A stretch of 45,868 nt of DNA, taken from NCBI GenBank assembly GCA_036823295.1, contig DAISGD010000022.1:1-45868 (forward strand). The letters run 5' to 3'. The notes under the pieces were generated by a model. That model was not told the origin of the DNA and did not search any database. It saw nothing but the letters and a program-made list of their open reading frames with translations. This document shows, one piece after another, positions 33,796 to 43,531 of the stretch. Origin of the DNA: UBA4742 sp002403895 (GTDB lineage: Bacteria > Actinomycetota > Acidimicrobiia > Acidimicrobiales > Acidimicrobilacustridaceae). How positions within the stretch are numbered: position 1 is the first letter of the stretch; the number at the start of each line of letters is the position of its first letter. A program made the translations under genes and the position numbers.

Positions 33796-34466
33796 GCCCA
33801 CGGGTGGGCGTGGTGCTCTTCCCGGGGTCCAACTGCGAACAGGACGCGTTCGAGGCGATTCGCGACTTAGGCGGGGATGCCGAAATCTTGTGGCACGGCG
33901 ACGCGTCGATCGGAGCGGTCGATGCGGTGATCGTGCCCGGCGGATTCGCCCACGGCGACTACCTCCGCCCGGGAGCCATCGCCCGGTTCTCGCCCATCAT
34001 GGCGACGGTCTCGGCATTCGCCCGGGACGGCGGTGCCGTGGTGGGGATCTGCAATGGCTTCCAGGTTCTGACCGAGGCCGGTTTGCTCCCTGGCGCACTC
34101 CAGAAGAATCGGGGACTGAAGTTCCTCTGCACCACCGTGTCGCTGCGGGTGGCCTCGACCGATTCGGTCCTCACCTCAGAGACCGTCATCGGTCAAGAGT
34201 TACGCATTCCCATCAACCATTTCGAGGGGAACTACACGTGCTCGGCGGAAACGCTCGCCGAGTTGCAGGCCGAAGATCGGATCGTCCTGCGCTACGTCGA
34301 CAATCCAAATGGGTCCATGGACGACATCGCTGGAATCTGTTCAAGTGACCGCAACGTCGTGGGCCTGATGCCCCACCCTGAGCGGGCGTGCCGCGACCTG
34401 CTGGGGTCAACCGATGGCCGGCCCCTGCTGCAGTCCCTACTCGAGGCGGCGCGGATCCCGGCCTGA
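33792..34466 (+). CDS. purQ: FGAM synthase glutaminase subunit PurQ
   Basis: PurQ supplies ammonia from glutamine for FGAM synthesis (step 4). The 224-residue class I amidotransferase has VGVVLFPGSNCEQDAFEAIR, VDAVIVPGGFAHGDYLRPGA, the nucleophile elbow GGAVVGICNGFQVLTEAGLL with its Cys, IPINHFEGNYTCS, and the catalytic His/Glu in VVGLMPHPERACRDLLGSTD. The ATG overlaps the purS stop. The TGA lies in a perfect palindrome shared with the end of the converging gene. Confidence 0.96.
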   Translation: MSPRVGVVLFPGSNCEQDAFEAIRDLGGDAEILWHGDASIGAVDAVIVPGGFAHGDYLRPGAIARFSPIMATVSAFARDGGAVVGICNGFQVLTEAGLLPGALQKNRGLKFLCTTVSLRVASTDSVLTSETVIGQELRIPINHFEGNYTCSAETLAELQAEDRIVLRYVDNPNGSMDDIAGICSSDRNVVGLMPHPERACRDLLGSTDGRPLLQSLLEAARIPA

Positions 34467-34477
34467 GTTGAACTCAG
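34463..34477. terminator. Palindrome holding both stop codons of convergent purQ and hypothetical gene
   Basis: CTGAGTT-G-AACTCAG is a perfect 7-bp inverted repeat with a 1-nt centre. The purQ stop (34464-34466) is in the left arm and the stop of the opposing gene (34474-34476) in the right. RNA from either strand could fold here, though the tight centre would open at least one pair. Termination is possible but unproven. Confidence 0.35.
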
Positions 34478-34890
34478 CCCGCTCGGGTGATCCCGGCGGC
34501 CTTGAGGGTGGCAACGGGTACGCCGACCTCTCGCCATGCTGCATGGCCGATGCCCTTGCGCTCGCCGTAGCCCTTGGCCGCCGAGATGAACTCCGATTCG
34601 AGGCCGGCGAGATCGACGGTATTTTCCGACGCGGCCAACTCGTCTTGAAGATCGAGGCGCTCCTGAGCCAGTTGCAGGCGCTTGAGCGGGTCAGCACCGG
34701 TGTACTCGGCGTCGATCTTGTCGAGCCGCTTCTTCATCGAATCAGCCGTGCGCTTGCGCCCTCGCTTTGGCTTATGAGCCTCGAGAGCCTCCAGGTAGGC
34801 ACGCACAGCCCGACTCTGGGCTCGACCCTCTGCCAGCGCCGCCTTGTGACTGTCGGACATGGGGGTCTTCTTGCGTTTGGTATCTGCCAT
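34474..34890 (-). CDS. Conserved-looking small basic protein of unknown function
   Basis: This 138-residue protein starts MADTKRKKTPMSDSHKAALA and has a strongly basic segment (HKPKRGRKRTADSMKKRLDK), a predicted coiled coil (DPLKRLQLAQERLDLQDELA) and a C-terminal IGHAAWREVGVPVATLKAAG that looks like a small helix-turn-helix. No enzyme motif, signal peptide or membrane segment is visible. A nucleic-acid-binding role would fit but is not shown. The ATG at 34890 is preferred to one 22 codons upstream because the upstream part runs through the intergenic palindromes. It is divergent from purL (99 bp) and converges on purQ, so it interrupts the pur cluster on the opposite strand. Confidence 0.7.
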   Translation of the reverse strand: MADTKRKKTPMSDSHKAALAEGRAQSRAVRAYLEALEAHKPKRGRKRTADSMKKRLDKIDAEYTGADPLKRLQLAQERLDLQDELAASENTVDLAGLESEFISAAKGYGERKGIGHAAWREVGVPVATLKAAGITRAG

Positions 34891-34894
34891 AGAC

Positions 34895-34926
34895 GTGATC
34901 GGATCACATTCATTGATAGAAATCAA
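34895..34926. promoter_or_regulatory. Two perfect palindromes between the hypothetical gene and purL
   Basis: GTGATC-G-GATCAC (34895-34907) and TTGAT-AGAA-ATCAA (34913-34926) lie within 32 bp of each other in the 99-bp divergent spacer. This is noticeably richer in A and T than its surroundings. The first is 4 bp from the start codon of the minus-strand gene. They could be operators for an autoregulator or a purine-responsive repressor. No PurR-like gene is in the window. Confidence 0.4.
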
Positions 34927-34977
34927 GGCACCCTTATTCCGCCAAATCACTCGCATCTAGGCCCCTGGCGCCTCGGG

Positions 34978-34983
34978 TAGCGT
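34978..34983 (+). promoter_or_regulatory. Leaderless-type -10 box of purL
   Basis: TAGCGT lies 6 nt before the purL ATG, with no ribosome-binding site between. Confidence 0.45.
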
Positions 34984-34989
34984 CGGGGC

Positions 34990-37227
34990 ATGGCAGAACC
35001 CATCCATCGCTCGCTCGGACTCACCGACGACGAGGCCGCCGACATCGACCGGATCCTCGGCCGCTCACCCAACCACCTCGAGTTGGCCATGTTCGCGGTC
35101 ATGTGGTCGGAGCATTGCTCGTACAAGTCATCGCGCTTGCACCTCAAGCGCCTCCCGACGGAGGGAGAGTGGGTGCTGGTCGGGCCAGGAGAGAACGCCG
35201 GCGTCATCGACGTCGGCGACGGGATCGCCGCGGCCATCCGGATCGAGAGCCACAACCACCCAGCGGCCATCGAGCCGTACCAAGGGGCGGCGACCGGGGT
35301 GGGAGGCATCCTGCGGGACATCTTCACCATGGGCGCCCGCCCCATCGCCCTTATGGACCCGTTGCGCTTCGGACCCCTCAACGACGCCCGCAGCCGCTGG
35401 ATCGCCGAAGGAGTGGTCAGCGGCGTGTCGGGTTACGGGAACTCGGTCGGGGTACCGACGGTGGGCGGCGAGACCGTGTTCGACGAGACCTATGCCGAAA
35501 ACCCTCTGGTCAACGTCTTGTGCCTTGGGGTGCTGCCCACCGACCGTTTGGTGCTGGGTCAGGCCACCGGTGTTGGCAACCTGGCGGTGCTCCTCGGATC
35601 CAGCACCGGCCGTGACGGCATCGGCGGGGTCAGCGTCCTGGCCTCGGCCGGCTTCTCCGACGACGAGGCCGATGCGGCCAAACGGCCCAGCGTCCAGGTC
35701 GGTGACCCGTTCGAGGAGAAGCGACTCATCGAGGCGTGCCTGGCCCTGCTCGACGCCGGCCTGGTCGTGGGCATCCAAGACCTGGGCGGCGCCGGGCTCA
35801 CCTGCGCCACCAGCGAGACGGCGTCGCGCGGTGGCATGGGCATGGACGTCGACGTCAACGCCATCCCGCTGCGCGAGGCGGACATGCAGCCCTTCGAGAT
35901 CATGACCAGCGAATCCCAGGAGCGCATGCTGGCCATCGTCGAGCCCGACGGCCTCGACGAGGCATTGGCCATCTGCGACCGCTGGGAGGTGCAGGCCAAC
36001 GTGATCGGTCGGGTTACCCCTGGACCGGCCACCGGTGACGCCGATGGCGGCCGGCTTCGCATCCTCGACGGGTGGGATGGCGACGTGCTGGCCGACCTGC
36101 CGGCCGCCTCCCTGCACGAGGACGCGCCCTTGTACGACCGGCCCATCCATGCCCCCGCCGACTGGAACGAAGCCGAACGCACGCTCGTCGGGCCGGACCT
36201 GCCGATCAGCGAAGACCTCGGTGGCGATCTGCTCGACCTCCTGGCGGACACGTCGTGGGTGTGGTCGCAGTACGACCACCAGCTGTTCTTGAACACGGTC
36301 GAGGGGCCGGGCGGGGACGCTGCCGTTCTGCGGCTCAAGCACCCGGTGACCGGTGACGACACCGGTCGGGGGTTGGCTCTCACCACGGACGGCAACCATC
36401 GCTGGTGCGCGGTCGACCCCCGTCAGGGCACCGCGCTGACGGTGGCCGAATCCGTGCTCAACCTGGCGTGCGTGGGCGCTCGCCCCCTGGCGGTCGTGAA
36501 CTGTCTCAACTTCGGGAACCCGGAGCATCCCGAGGTCATGTGGCAATTGTCCGAGGCGATCGACGGGATGGCCGAGGCCTGTCGGGCGCTCGGTACCCCG
36601 GTGGTGGGGGGCAATGTCAGCCTCTACAACGAATCACGGGGGGCCGACATCGATCCCACGCCGGTGATCGGGATGCTCGGCGTGGTCGACCGCCTCGATC
36701 GGCGTCCTCCCGGCCCCGGCCTGATCGACGAGGGCCGTCTGGTGCTGCTGGGGGTGACCCAGCCCGAGCTCTCGGGCTCCGCGTGGGCACGAGCCCAGGG
36801 GCACCGGGGTGGGCGCCTCCCGGCGCTGGATCTCGCCTTCCACACGCGGGTGGCCGGCGTGGTCCGAACGCTCGTGTCCGGCGCCATGGTGGCCGGAATC
36901 CACGATGTGGGCTCCGGTGGTCTCGGCCTGGCCCTGGCCGAGATGGCGGTGCGGTCCGGGGTCGGGTTCCAAGCCGCGCGGATCCATGACACTGCCGAGC
37001 TGTTCAGCGAATCACCCTCGCGGGTGGTCATCTGCGTTGCTCCTGATCTTCTGCAACCCGTCCTCAACGTGTGCGAGGAGGCGGGCATACCCACCGCCCG
37101 CATCGGCGTGGCCGGCGGCACCCGGCTGTCGGTCAAGGATCTGTTCGACCTGGACCTTGCTGTGGCCGCGGCCACGTGGCGGGATCGACTCCCCTCCACG
37201 CTCGGTGCCGGCACCGCGCAGGGCTGA
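34990..37227 (+). CDS. purL: FGAM synthase large subunit PurL
   Basis: PurL is the ATP-dependent synthetase of phosphoribosylformylglycinamidine synthase. The 745-residue protein is the small Gram-positive form that works with PurS and PurQ. It shows ELAMFAVMWSEHCSYKSSRL, AIRIESHNHPAAIEPYQGAA, TGVGGILRDIFTMGARPIAL, SGVSGYGNSVGVPTVGGETV, the DLGGAGLTCATSETASRGGM segment, and the second half-repeat with PLAVVNCLNFGNPEHPEVMW, TPVVGGNVSLYNESRG and IHDVGSGGLGLALAEMAVRS. All duplicated PurM-like domains are intact. It begins a purL-purF-purM run, separated from purQ by the minus-strand hypothetical gene. Confidence 0.97.
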   Translation: MAEPIHRSLGLTDDEAADIDRILGRSPNHLELAMFAVMWSEHCSYKSSRLHLKRLPTEGEWVLVGPGENAGVIDVGDGIAAAIRIESHNHPAAIEPYQGAATGVGGILRDIFTMGARPIALMDPLRFGPLNDARSRWIAEGVVSGVSGYGNSVGVPTVGGETVFDETYAENPLVNVLCLGVLPTDRLVLGQATGVGNLAVLLGSSTGRDGIGGVSVLASAGFSDDEADAAKRPSVQVGDPFEEKRLIEACLALLDAGLVVGIQDLGGAGLTCATSETASRGGMGMDVDVNAIPLREADMQPFEIMTSESQERMLAIVEPDGLDEALAICDRWEVQANVIGRVTPGPATGDADGGRLRILDGWDGDVLADLPAASLHEDAPLYDRPIHAPADWNEAERTLVGPDLPISEDLGGDLLDLLADTSWVWSQYDHQLFLNTVEGPGGDAAVLRLKHPVTGDDTGRGLALTTDGNHRWCAVDPRQGTALTVAESVLNLACVGARPLAVVNCLNFGNPEHPEVMWQLSEAIDGMAEACRALGTPVVGGNVSLYNESRGADIDPTPVIGMLGVVDRLDRRPPGPGLIDEGRLVLLGVTQPELSGSAWARAQGHRGGRLPALDLAFHTRVAGVVRTLVSGAMVAGIHDVGSGGLGLALAEMAVRSGVGFQAARIHDTAELFSESPSRVVICVAPDLLQPVLNVCEEAGIPTARIGVAGGTRLSVKDLFDLDLAVAAATWRDRLPSTLGAGTAQG

Positions 37228-37259
37228 TCGCGGTCGTCGGGGATGGGCAACACCCGGCC

Positions 37260-37265
37260 TAGACT
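37260..37265 (+). promoter_or_regulatory. Leaderless-type -10 box of purF
   Basis: TAGACT lies 7 nt before the GTG at 37273 in the 45-bp spacer after purL. It argues for that start rather than the in-frame ATG at 37243, which lies upstream of the box. Confidence 0.4.
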
Positions 37266-37272
37266 CCCTTTT

Positions 37273-38898
37273 GTGACCCCGCCGCACTCGCTGACGCCGT
37301 CGCGCTCAACCCGTCGGGAAGACGCGGGTCAACTCAGCGAACTCGGGACCGCCGACGACCTCCACGATCTGATCGACGACGACACCCCGAAAGAAGCCTG
37401 TGGCGTGTTCGGCGTGTACGCCCCCGCCCAGCCGGTGGCCCATCTCATCTATCTCGGGCTCTACGCGCTGCAGCATCGAGGCCAGGAATCGGCCGGCATG
37501 GCCGTCAGCGATGGCGAGTCGGTCACCGTCGTAAAGGACATGGGCCTCGTGTCCAACGTCTTCGACGACCGCACCCTGGCCGCCCTCACCGGGCACCTGG
37601 CCATCGGCCACACCCGTTACTCGACGACGGGTTCGAGCAACTGGCGCAACGCCCAGCCCGTCTACCGCGACCGCGCCGCCCACACGTTCGCTCTGGGCCA
37701 CAACGGCAACCTGACCAACACCGAAGACCTGGCCACGAGCGCGGGCATGCTGCCGGGGGCGGTCACCAGCGACAGCGATCTGGTGGCGGAGCTGATTGCC
37801 ACCGAACTGGGCCGTCATCCCGAGGCGAGCGCCGACGGGCGGGCACTGGAGCGGGCGTTGATCGAAGTCGTCCCCACCCTGAAGGGGGCCTTCTCGTTCG
37901 TTCTCATGGATGAGGGCCACATCGTCGGCGTGCGGGACCCAAACGGCTTCCGACCACTGTGTCTGGGAAAGCTGGATAACGGGTGGGTCCTGGCGTCGGA
38001 GAGCCCCGCGCTCGACGTCGTGGGTGCCCACTTCGTCCGTGAACTCGATCCTGGCGAGATGATCATCATCGACGCCAGTGGCTACCGGTCGGTACGGCTG
38101 TTCCCCGAGGACCAGATCGACCCCAAGCTCTGCCTGTTCGAGTTCGTCTATTTCGCCCGTCCCGACACCACCCTCTACGGCCAGAGCGTGCACCGCGCCC
38201 GGGTGCGCATGGGTGAACAACTGGCGGAGCAGGCCCCGGTCGAGGCCGACCTGGTCATGGGCGTGCCCGAGTCGGGGCTCCCGGCGGCTGAGGGCTACGC
38301 CCGCCGCAGTGGCATCCCTTACGGCCAGGGCCTTGTCAAGAACCGCTACATCGGTCGTACGTTCATCGCGCCCAACCAAAACATGCGCGCCCTCGGCGTC
38401 CGGTTGAAGCTCAACCCGCTGCGCGACAACATCGCCGGCCGGCGCCTCGTCGTGCTCGACGACTCGGTCGTGCGGGGGACCACCAGCCGGGCCATGGTCT
38501 CCATGCTGCGCGAGGCCGGAGCCGCCGAGGTCCACCTGCGGATTTCGTCGCCCCCCTATCGCTGGCCGTGCTTCTACGGCATGGACACCGGGAGCCCCGG
38601 CGAGCTCATCGCCGCCAACTTGAGCATCGAGGAGATCCGGGCCTACCTCAACGTCGACACGTTGTCCTACTTGACCCTGGACCGCCTGGTGACGGCCACC
38701 GGGGCCATCGGCGCCGGGTTCTGTGATGCCTGCATCACTGGTCACTACCCGGTCGAGGTTCCGGTGACGCTGACCAAGGGGGTGCTCGAGTCGGGCGAGC
38801 CGGTCGAGGCAACCTCGCTGATCTTGCCGGGCATGGCCGTGATGACCGAGGACGACGCCATGTTGCCGGCCACCGACGCGGCCCGTCGCGAGCGCTGA
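37273..38898 (+). CDS. purF: Amidophosphoribosyltransferase
   Basis: PurF makes phosphoribosylamine from PRPP and glutamine, step 1 of purine synthesis. The 541-residue protein has a Ser/Thr-rich N-terminal extension that would be removed as a propeptide, since the Ntn nucleophile is the Cys in TPKEACGVFGVYAPAQPV. YALQHRGQESAGMAVSDGE, GHTRYSTTGSSNWRNAQPV and LGHNGNLTN complete the glutaminase. The PRTase domain has GVPESGLPAAEGYARRSGIP and the PRPP loop VVLDDSVVRGTTSRAMVSML. CysxxCys-like residues near the C-terminus (GFCDACITGHYP) and upstream (WPCFYGMDT) match the iron-sulfur class. The GTG at 37273 follows a TAGACT box; ATG 37243 is the alternative. Confidence 0.95.
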   Translation: MTPPHSLTPSRSTRREDAGQLSELGTADDLHDLIDDDTPKEACGVFGVYAPAQPVAHLIYLGLYALQHRGQESAGMAVSDGESVTVVKDMGLVSNVFDDRTLAALTGHLAIGHTRYSTTGSSNWRNAQPVYRDRAAHTFALGHNGNLTNTEDLATSAGMLPGAVTSDSDLVAELIATELGRHPEASADGRALERALIEVVPTLKGAFSFVLMDEGHIVGVRDPNGFRPLCLGKLDNGWVLASESPALDVVGAHFVRELDPGEMIIIDASGYRSVRLFPEDQIDPKLCLFEFVYFARPDTTLYGQSVHRARVRMGEQLAEQAPVEADLVMGVPESGLPAAEGYARRSGIPYGQGLVKNRYIGRTFIAPNQNMRALGVRLKLNPLRDNIAGRRLVVLDDSVVRGTTSRAMVSMLREAGAAEVHLRISSPPYRWPCFYGMDTGSPGELIAANLSIEEIRAYLNVDTLSYLTLDRLVTATGAIGAGFCDACITGHYPVEVPVTLTKGVLESGEPVEATSLILPGMAVMTEDDAMLPATDAARRER

Positions 38899-38907
38899 GC
38901 GGCGGCG

Positions 38908-39939
38908 ATGGGCGAGACGTACGAACAGGCCGGTGTCAGTATCTCGGCGGGCGAGGAAGCGGTCGAGCGGATCAAGGCGAAGGTCCGCTCCACGTTCCGT
39001 CCCGAGGTCATCGGGGACATCGGTGGTTTCGGCGGGCTTTTCGGGTTCGATCAGACCCGCTATCGCCAGCCGGTCCTGGTGTCGTCGACCGATGGGGTCG
39101 GGACCAAGGCGCTGGTGGCGCAGGCCGCCGGACGATTCGACACCATCGGGGTCGACCTGGTGGCCATGTGCGTCGACGACCTGGTCTGCCAGGGCGCCGA
39201 GCCGCTGTTCTTCCTCGATTACATCGCGGTCGGCCGCCTCGATCCGGACCACATCGAGCAACTGGTGGAGGGCGTCGCCGAGGGATGCCGTCAGGCCGGC
39301 TGCGCCCTGATCGGTGGCGAGATGGCCGAGCATCCCGGCGCCATGGAACCGGGCGAATTCGACCTGGTCGGCTTCGCGGTCGGCGTCGTCGAGCGGGACC
39401 AACTCATCACCGGCGCCACCGTCACCGTCGGTGACGTGCTCATCGGGGTCCCATCGCCGGGGTTGCGCTCGAACGGGTACTCGCTCGCTCGGCGGATCCT
39501 GTTCGAGCGGGCAGGGCTGTCGCTGGATGACCCAGCCTTCCCGGGGGCACACCACACCTTGGCCGAGGAGCTGCTGAAGCCGTCGGTCGTGTACGCCCCG
39601 GCCATCGCCGCGTTGACGCGGGCGGTCGACGTGCGCGGCGTTGCCCACATCACCGGGGGCGGGATTCCCGGGAACCTCACCCGTGTCCTGCCGGCGGGGG
39701 TCGACGCGGTGGTCGAGCGCTCGACGTGGGAGCCACCCCGCATCTTCGGTGAGCTGCAAACCCTCGGGGAGGTCAGCGACGAGGAGATGGCCAAGGTGTT
39801 CAACCTCGGCATCGGCATGATCGTGGTGGTACCCGAAGCGGACAGCTACAGGGCGCTCGACGTCCTGCGGTCGCACGACCAGCGGGCGGTGCGCATCGGC
39901 CAGATCGTCGACGGCACCGGCCACGTCCAGCTCACCTGA
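38908..39939 (+). CDS. purM: AIR synthetase (phosphoribosylformylglycinamidine cyclo-ligase)
   Basis: PurM closes the imidazole ring to give AIR (step 5). The 343-residue protein has TYEQAGVSISAGEEAVERIK, GGFGGLFGFDQTRYRQPVLV, SSTDGVGTKALVAQAAGRFD, DLVAMCVDDLVCQGAEPLFF, LIGGEMAEHPGAMEPGEFDL, SPGLRSNGYSLARRI and the AHITGGGIPGNLTRVLPAGV region, ending NLGIGMIVVVPEADS. The ATG is 9 bp after the purF stop, so they are co-transcribed. Length and motifs are normal. Confidence 0.96.
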   Translation: MGETYEQAGVSISAGEEAVERIKAKVRSTFRPEVIGDIGGFGGLFGFDQTRYRQPVLVSSTDGVGTKALVAQAAGRFDTIGVDLVAMCVDDLVCQGAEPLFFLDYIAVGRLDPDHIEQLVEGVAEGCRQAGCALIGGEMAEHPGAMEPGEFDLVGFAVGVVERDQLITGATVTVGDVLIGVPSPGLRSNGYSLARRILFERAGLSLDDPAFPGAHHTLAEELLKPSVVYAPAIAALTRAVDVRGVAHITGGGIPGNLTRVLPAGVDAVVERSTWEPPRIFGELQTLGEVSDEEMAKVFNLGIGMIVVVPEADSYRALDVLRSHDQRAVRIGQIVDGTGHVQLT

Positions 39940-39954
39940 ACGCCTCGTCCCATC

Positions 39955-40320
39955 TTGGGCCTGGCGGGATCGACTTTCGTGACCTCATGCGGATCGACCT
40001 CACACGAGAGGGGCCCGTGCCAACTGGGCAACGTCGAGCTTGTTCCCGCCGGGGGCTCGCCGCCGAGCGGCCAGCCGGTGGTTGCCGACATCACCAGCCG
40101 GAACGGGATGACCAACAACGTCCCCTCCACCTCGCTGACGGTCTACGCCGGCGGCGACGCGGTAGCCACGGGCTCAGAGGGCGACCGCCATGCCCGGCTC
40201 GACGGGGCCGGTTTGGCCAAGCTGACCCAGTGCGTCGACCGCAGCGGGTTCCTGGACCTCGCCGACGACTATTCGAACCGGTCGTCGAAGGCTGACGGAG
40301 GGGGGAAGTTCTGGAGGTAG
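39955..40320 (+). pseudogene. Probable remnant of a small secreted/lipoprotein-type gene
   Basis: A frame of up to 121 codons reads ADITSRNGMTNNVPSTSLTV, YAGGDAVATGSEGDRHARLD, GAGLAKLTQCVDRSGFLDLA and DDYSNRSSKADGGGKFWR. The pattern of a 'TVYADG'-like strand, a charged turn and a 'LT..V..SGFLDL..DY' helix is familiar from actinobacterial lipoproteins of unknown function. In those a Thr-rich strand follows, which is absent here. There is no signal peptide and no convincing start; TTG at 39955 or an internal GTG would be needed. The frame ends exactly at the pyrE promoter box. I judge it a fragment cut at both ends, but a short expressed protein cannot be excluded. Confidence 0.4.
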
Positions 40321-40323
40321 GTT
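40318..40323 (+). promoter_or_regulatory. Leaderless-type -10 box of pyrE
   Basis: TAGGTT lies 7 nt before the pyrE GTG with no ribosome-binding site. Its first bases are the stop codon of the upstream remnant. Confidence 0.45.
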
Positions 40324-40330
40324 CGGCTTC

Positions 40331-40879
40331 GTGAGCAAAGCCGAACTTGTCGCCCATCTCCGTGAGCATTCCGTCCGCACCGGGGACTTCACCCTCAAGT
40401 CGGGCCAGAAGAGCGCCTGGTTCATCGACTCCAAGCAGACGATGTGTCGACCGGAGGGGCTGCTGCTCGTGGCCGACGAGGCCCTCCCGGTGATCCCCGA
40501 CGACATCACCGCCATCGGCGGGCTGACGCTGGGCGCCGACCCGGTGGCCTATGGGTTGGCGGCCGTGGCCGCCACCCGGGGCCGGGCGCTGCGCTCGTTC
40601 GCCATCCGCAAGGAGGTGAAGGATCACGGGGTGTCGGGCCGGCTGGCGGGAGCGCTCCTGCCCGGCGACAAGGTGGTCATCACCGAGGACACGGTGACCC
40701 GGGGCGCATCCCCCCTCGAGGCGGCACGAGTCGTTCGAGAGCTGGGCGCCGACCCGGTGATGATCCTCGTCCTGGTCGACCGGGGCGGAACCTGCGCAGC
40801 GCTCGCCGAGGCGGAGGGCATTGGCTTCCACGCCCTGGTCACCGCCATCGACCTCGGCTTCGACTACGAGGGCGCCTGA
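40331..40879 (+). CDS. pyrE: Orotate phosphoribosyltransferase
   Basis: PyrE converts orotate and PRPP to OMP in pyrimidine synthesis. The 182-residue protein has GDFTLKSGQKSAWFIDSKQT, AIGGLTLGADPVAYGLAAVA, the catalytic loop SFAIRKEVKDHGVSGRLAG and the PRPP motif KVVITEDTVTRGASPLEAAR. VDRGGTCAALAEAEGIGFHA closes the fold. The type and length match mycobacterial PyrE. The GTG start follows a TAGGTT box. The malic-enzyme gene follows after 19 bp with its own box. Confidence 0.95.
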   Translation: MSKAELVAHLREHSVRTGDFTLKSGQKSAWFIDSKQTMCRPEGLLLVADEALPVIPDDITAIGGLTLGADPVAYGLAAVAATRGRALRSFAIRKEVKDHGVSGRLAGALLPGDKVVITEDTVTRGASPLEAARVVRELGADPVMILVLVDRGGTCAALAEAEGIGFHALVTAIDLGFDYEGA

Positions 40880-40883
40880 CGGG

Positions 40884-40889
40884 TAGCGT
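40884..40889 (+). promoter_or_regulatory. -10-like box of the malic enzyme gene
   Basis: TAGCGT lies 9 nt before the ATG at 40899, just after the pyrE stop. The spacing is slightly longer than in the other leaderless-type cases, and no ribosome-binding site is visible. Confidence 0.35.
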
Positions 40890-40898
40890 CGGCGCCCT

Positions 40899-42299
<1,401 letters not shown>

Positions 42300-42309
42300 C
42301 CGCGTGGCG

Positions 42310-43056
42310 ATGAGCGCCGCCCTCGACGCCGTCACCTTTGACTTTTGGGACACGCTGGTGCGTACCGAGTACGCGGGAACTCGCACGGCCCGGCAGGAGG
42401 CGTTGACGCCGGTGCTGGCGCTGTGCGGCCACGACGTGACCCCCGAGCGCCTGGAGGCGGTCTTCGACCAGGTGTTCGCCGTCTACACCGAGCACTGGCA
42501 CGGCAATCGGGCCTTCACCGCCCACCAAGGTGCCGTCCTGACCGTCGACCTCCTCGGCCTCGGGCTGGACCAGGCCCAGGCCGATCTCGTCATTGATGCC
42601 TTTGTCCACGCTGCTGCCGACCAGGAGCTGGATCTCACCGATCACGTGCAAGAGACGCTGGTCGCCCTCAAGGAGCGGGGTCTCCGGGTCGGGATAATCT
42701 GTGACGTAGGACTCACGCCCTCGCACGTCCTACGGGGCTATCTGTCGGGCCATGGTGTGCTCGACCTGTTCGATCATTGGTCCTTCTCCGACGAGGTTGG
42801 TTGCTACAAGCCCGCCCGGGAGATCTTCGAGCACGCGTTGGCCGGGCTCGGTGGGGTGCCGCCCGATCGGGCGGCCCACGTGGGAGACCTGCGCCGGACC
42901 GACATCGTCGGCGCCCGGGCCATGGGCATGACCGCGGTGCGCTATCGCGGTGCCAACGACGACCCCGAGATCGAGACCGCGGATGGGACCGTGGTCGAGG
43001 GCGACCACGTCATCGATGACCACGCCCAGCTCCTCGCGGTCCTCGGCCTCGCCTGA
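42310..43056 (+). CDS. HAD-superfamily hydrolase
   Basis: This 248-residue protein is a class I HAD phosphatase-like enzyme. Motif I is AVTFDFWDTLVRTEY with the nucleophile and general-acid Asp pair; motif II is the Asp/Thr-type RVGIICDVGLTPSHVLRGYL; motif III is the Lys in DEVGCYKPAREIFEHAL; motif IV is HVGDLRRTDIVGARAMGM. A helical cap sits between motifs I and II. The substrate is unknown. I start it at the ATG at 42310; GTG at 42304 is equally close. It follows the malic enzyme within 10 bp and is probably in one operon with it. Confidence 0.85.
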   Translation: MSAALDAVTFDFWDTLVRTEYAGTRTARQEALTPVLALCGHDVTPERLEAVFDQVFAVYTEHWHGNRAFTAHQGAVLTVDLLGLGLDQAQADLVIDAFVHAAADQELDLTDHVQETLVALKERGLRVGIICDVGLTPSHVLRGYLSGHGVLDLFDHWSFSDEVGCYKPAREIFEHALAGLGGVPPDRAAHVGDLRRTDIVGARAMGMTAVRYRGANDDPEIETADGTVVEGDHVIDDHAQLLAVLGLA

Positions 43057-43245
43057 GCTGTACCGCAGTGAGTGGATTACGCCGACTACCTGGCCGCCGA
43101 CCGAGCGCCTGCTGAGTCCGTCGTGGCCCCAGGGGTAACGAGAGGACCTTCGCCTCTGGCGAGCCCGAGACGCCTGTGCCAAGGTGGGAAATGTGCTCCG
43201 GCCGATCCGGGCGGGGCGACGTTCCACGACGAAGAAGGGTGGTAC

Positions 43246-43440
43246 ATGATGGGTGGAAAGAGTGATGAGGTGAAGGGCCACGTCAAAGAGGCTGCCGGAA
43301 GCCTCACCGGCGACAAGGATCTCGAATCCGAAGGCAAGGCCGATCGTCGCGCTGGTGAGGCCAAAGAGAAGGTCAACACGGTCGAGGACAAGGTCGAAGA
43401 CGTGATCGACAAGGCCAAGGACGCGGGGCATCGCAAGTAG
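43246..43440 (+). CDS. CsbD-family stress protein
   Basis: This 64-residue hydrophilic protein reads MMGGKSDEVKGHVKEAAGSL, then TGDKDLESEGKADRRAGEAK, typical of CsbD (PF05532), a general-stress protein of unknown biochemical role. Nearly all residues are charged or small. The open frame runs 58 codons further upstream, but family homology and an AAGGGTGG sequence support the ATG at 43246. The 189 bp after the HAD gene hold no other recognisable feature. It opens a stress/surface gene group that reaches the tRNA cluster. Confidence 0.85.
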   Translation: MMGGKSDEVKGHVKEAAGSLTGDKDLESEGKADRRAGEAKEKVNTVEDKVEDVIDKAKDAGHRK

Positions 43441-43531
43441 TCAGCTGATGCCCAAGTAAGGTTGGCGAGGTCGGTTGACCAATTTACGGCGCGGCCGCCA
43501 GTTGTCGCGCTCCCGAAGGGGGTAGGTTCCT

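Noticed and set aside
35128..36546. 472-codon frame antisense to purL
   Set aside because: It overlaps a firmly identified gene, shows no recognisable motif and has shadow-type composition.
37306..39924. 872-codon open frame antisense to purF and purM
   Set aside because: It is the mirror of two well-identified genes, with no domain and a biased composition (Arg, Gly, Asp, His, Val). Long antisense frames are expected in GC-rich DNA.
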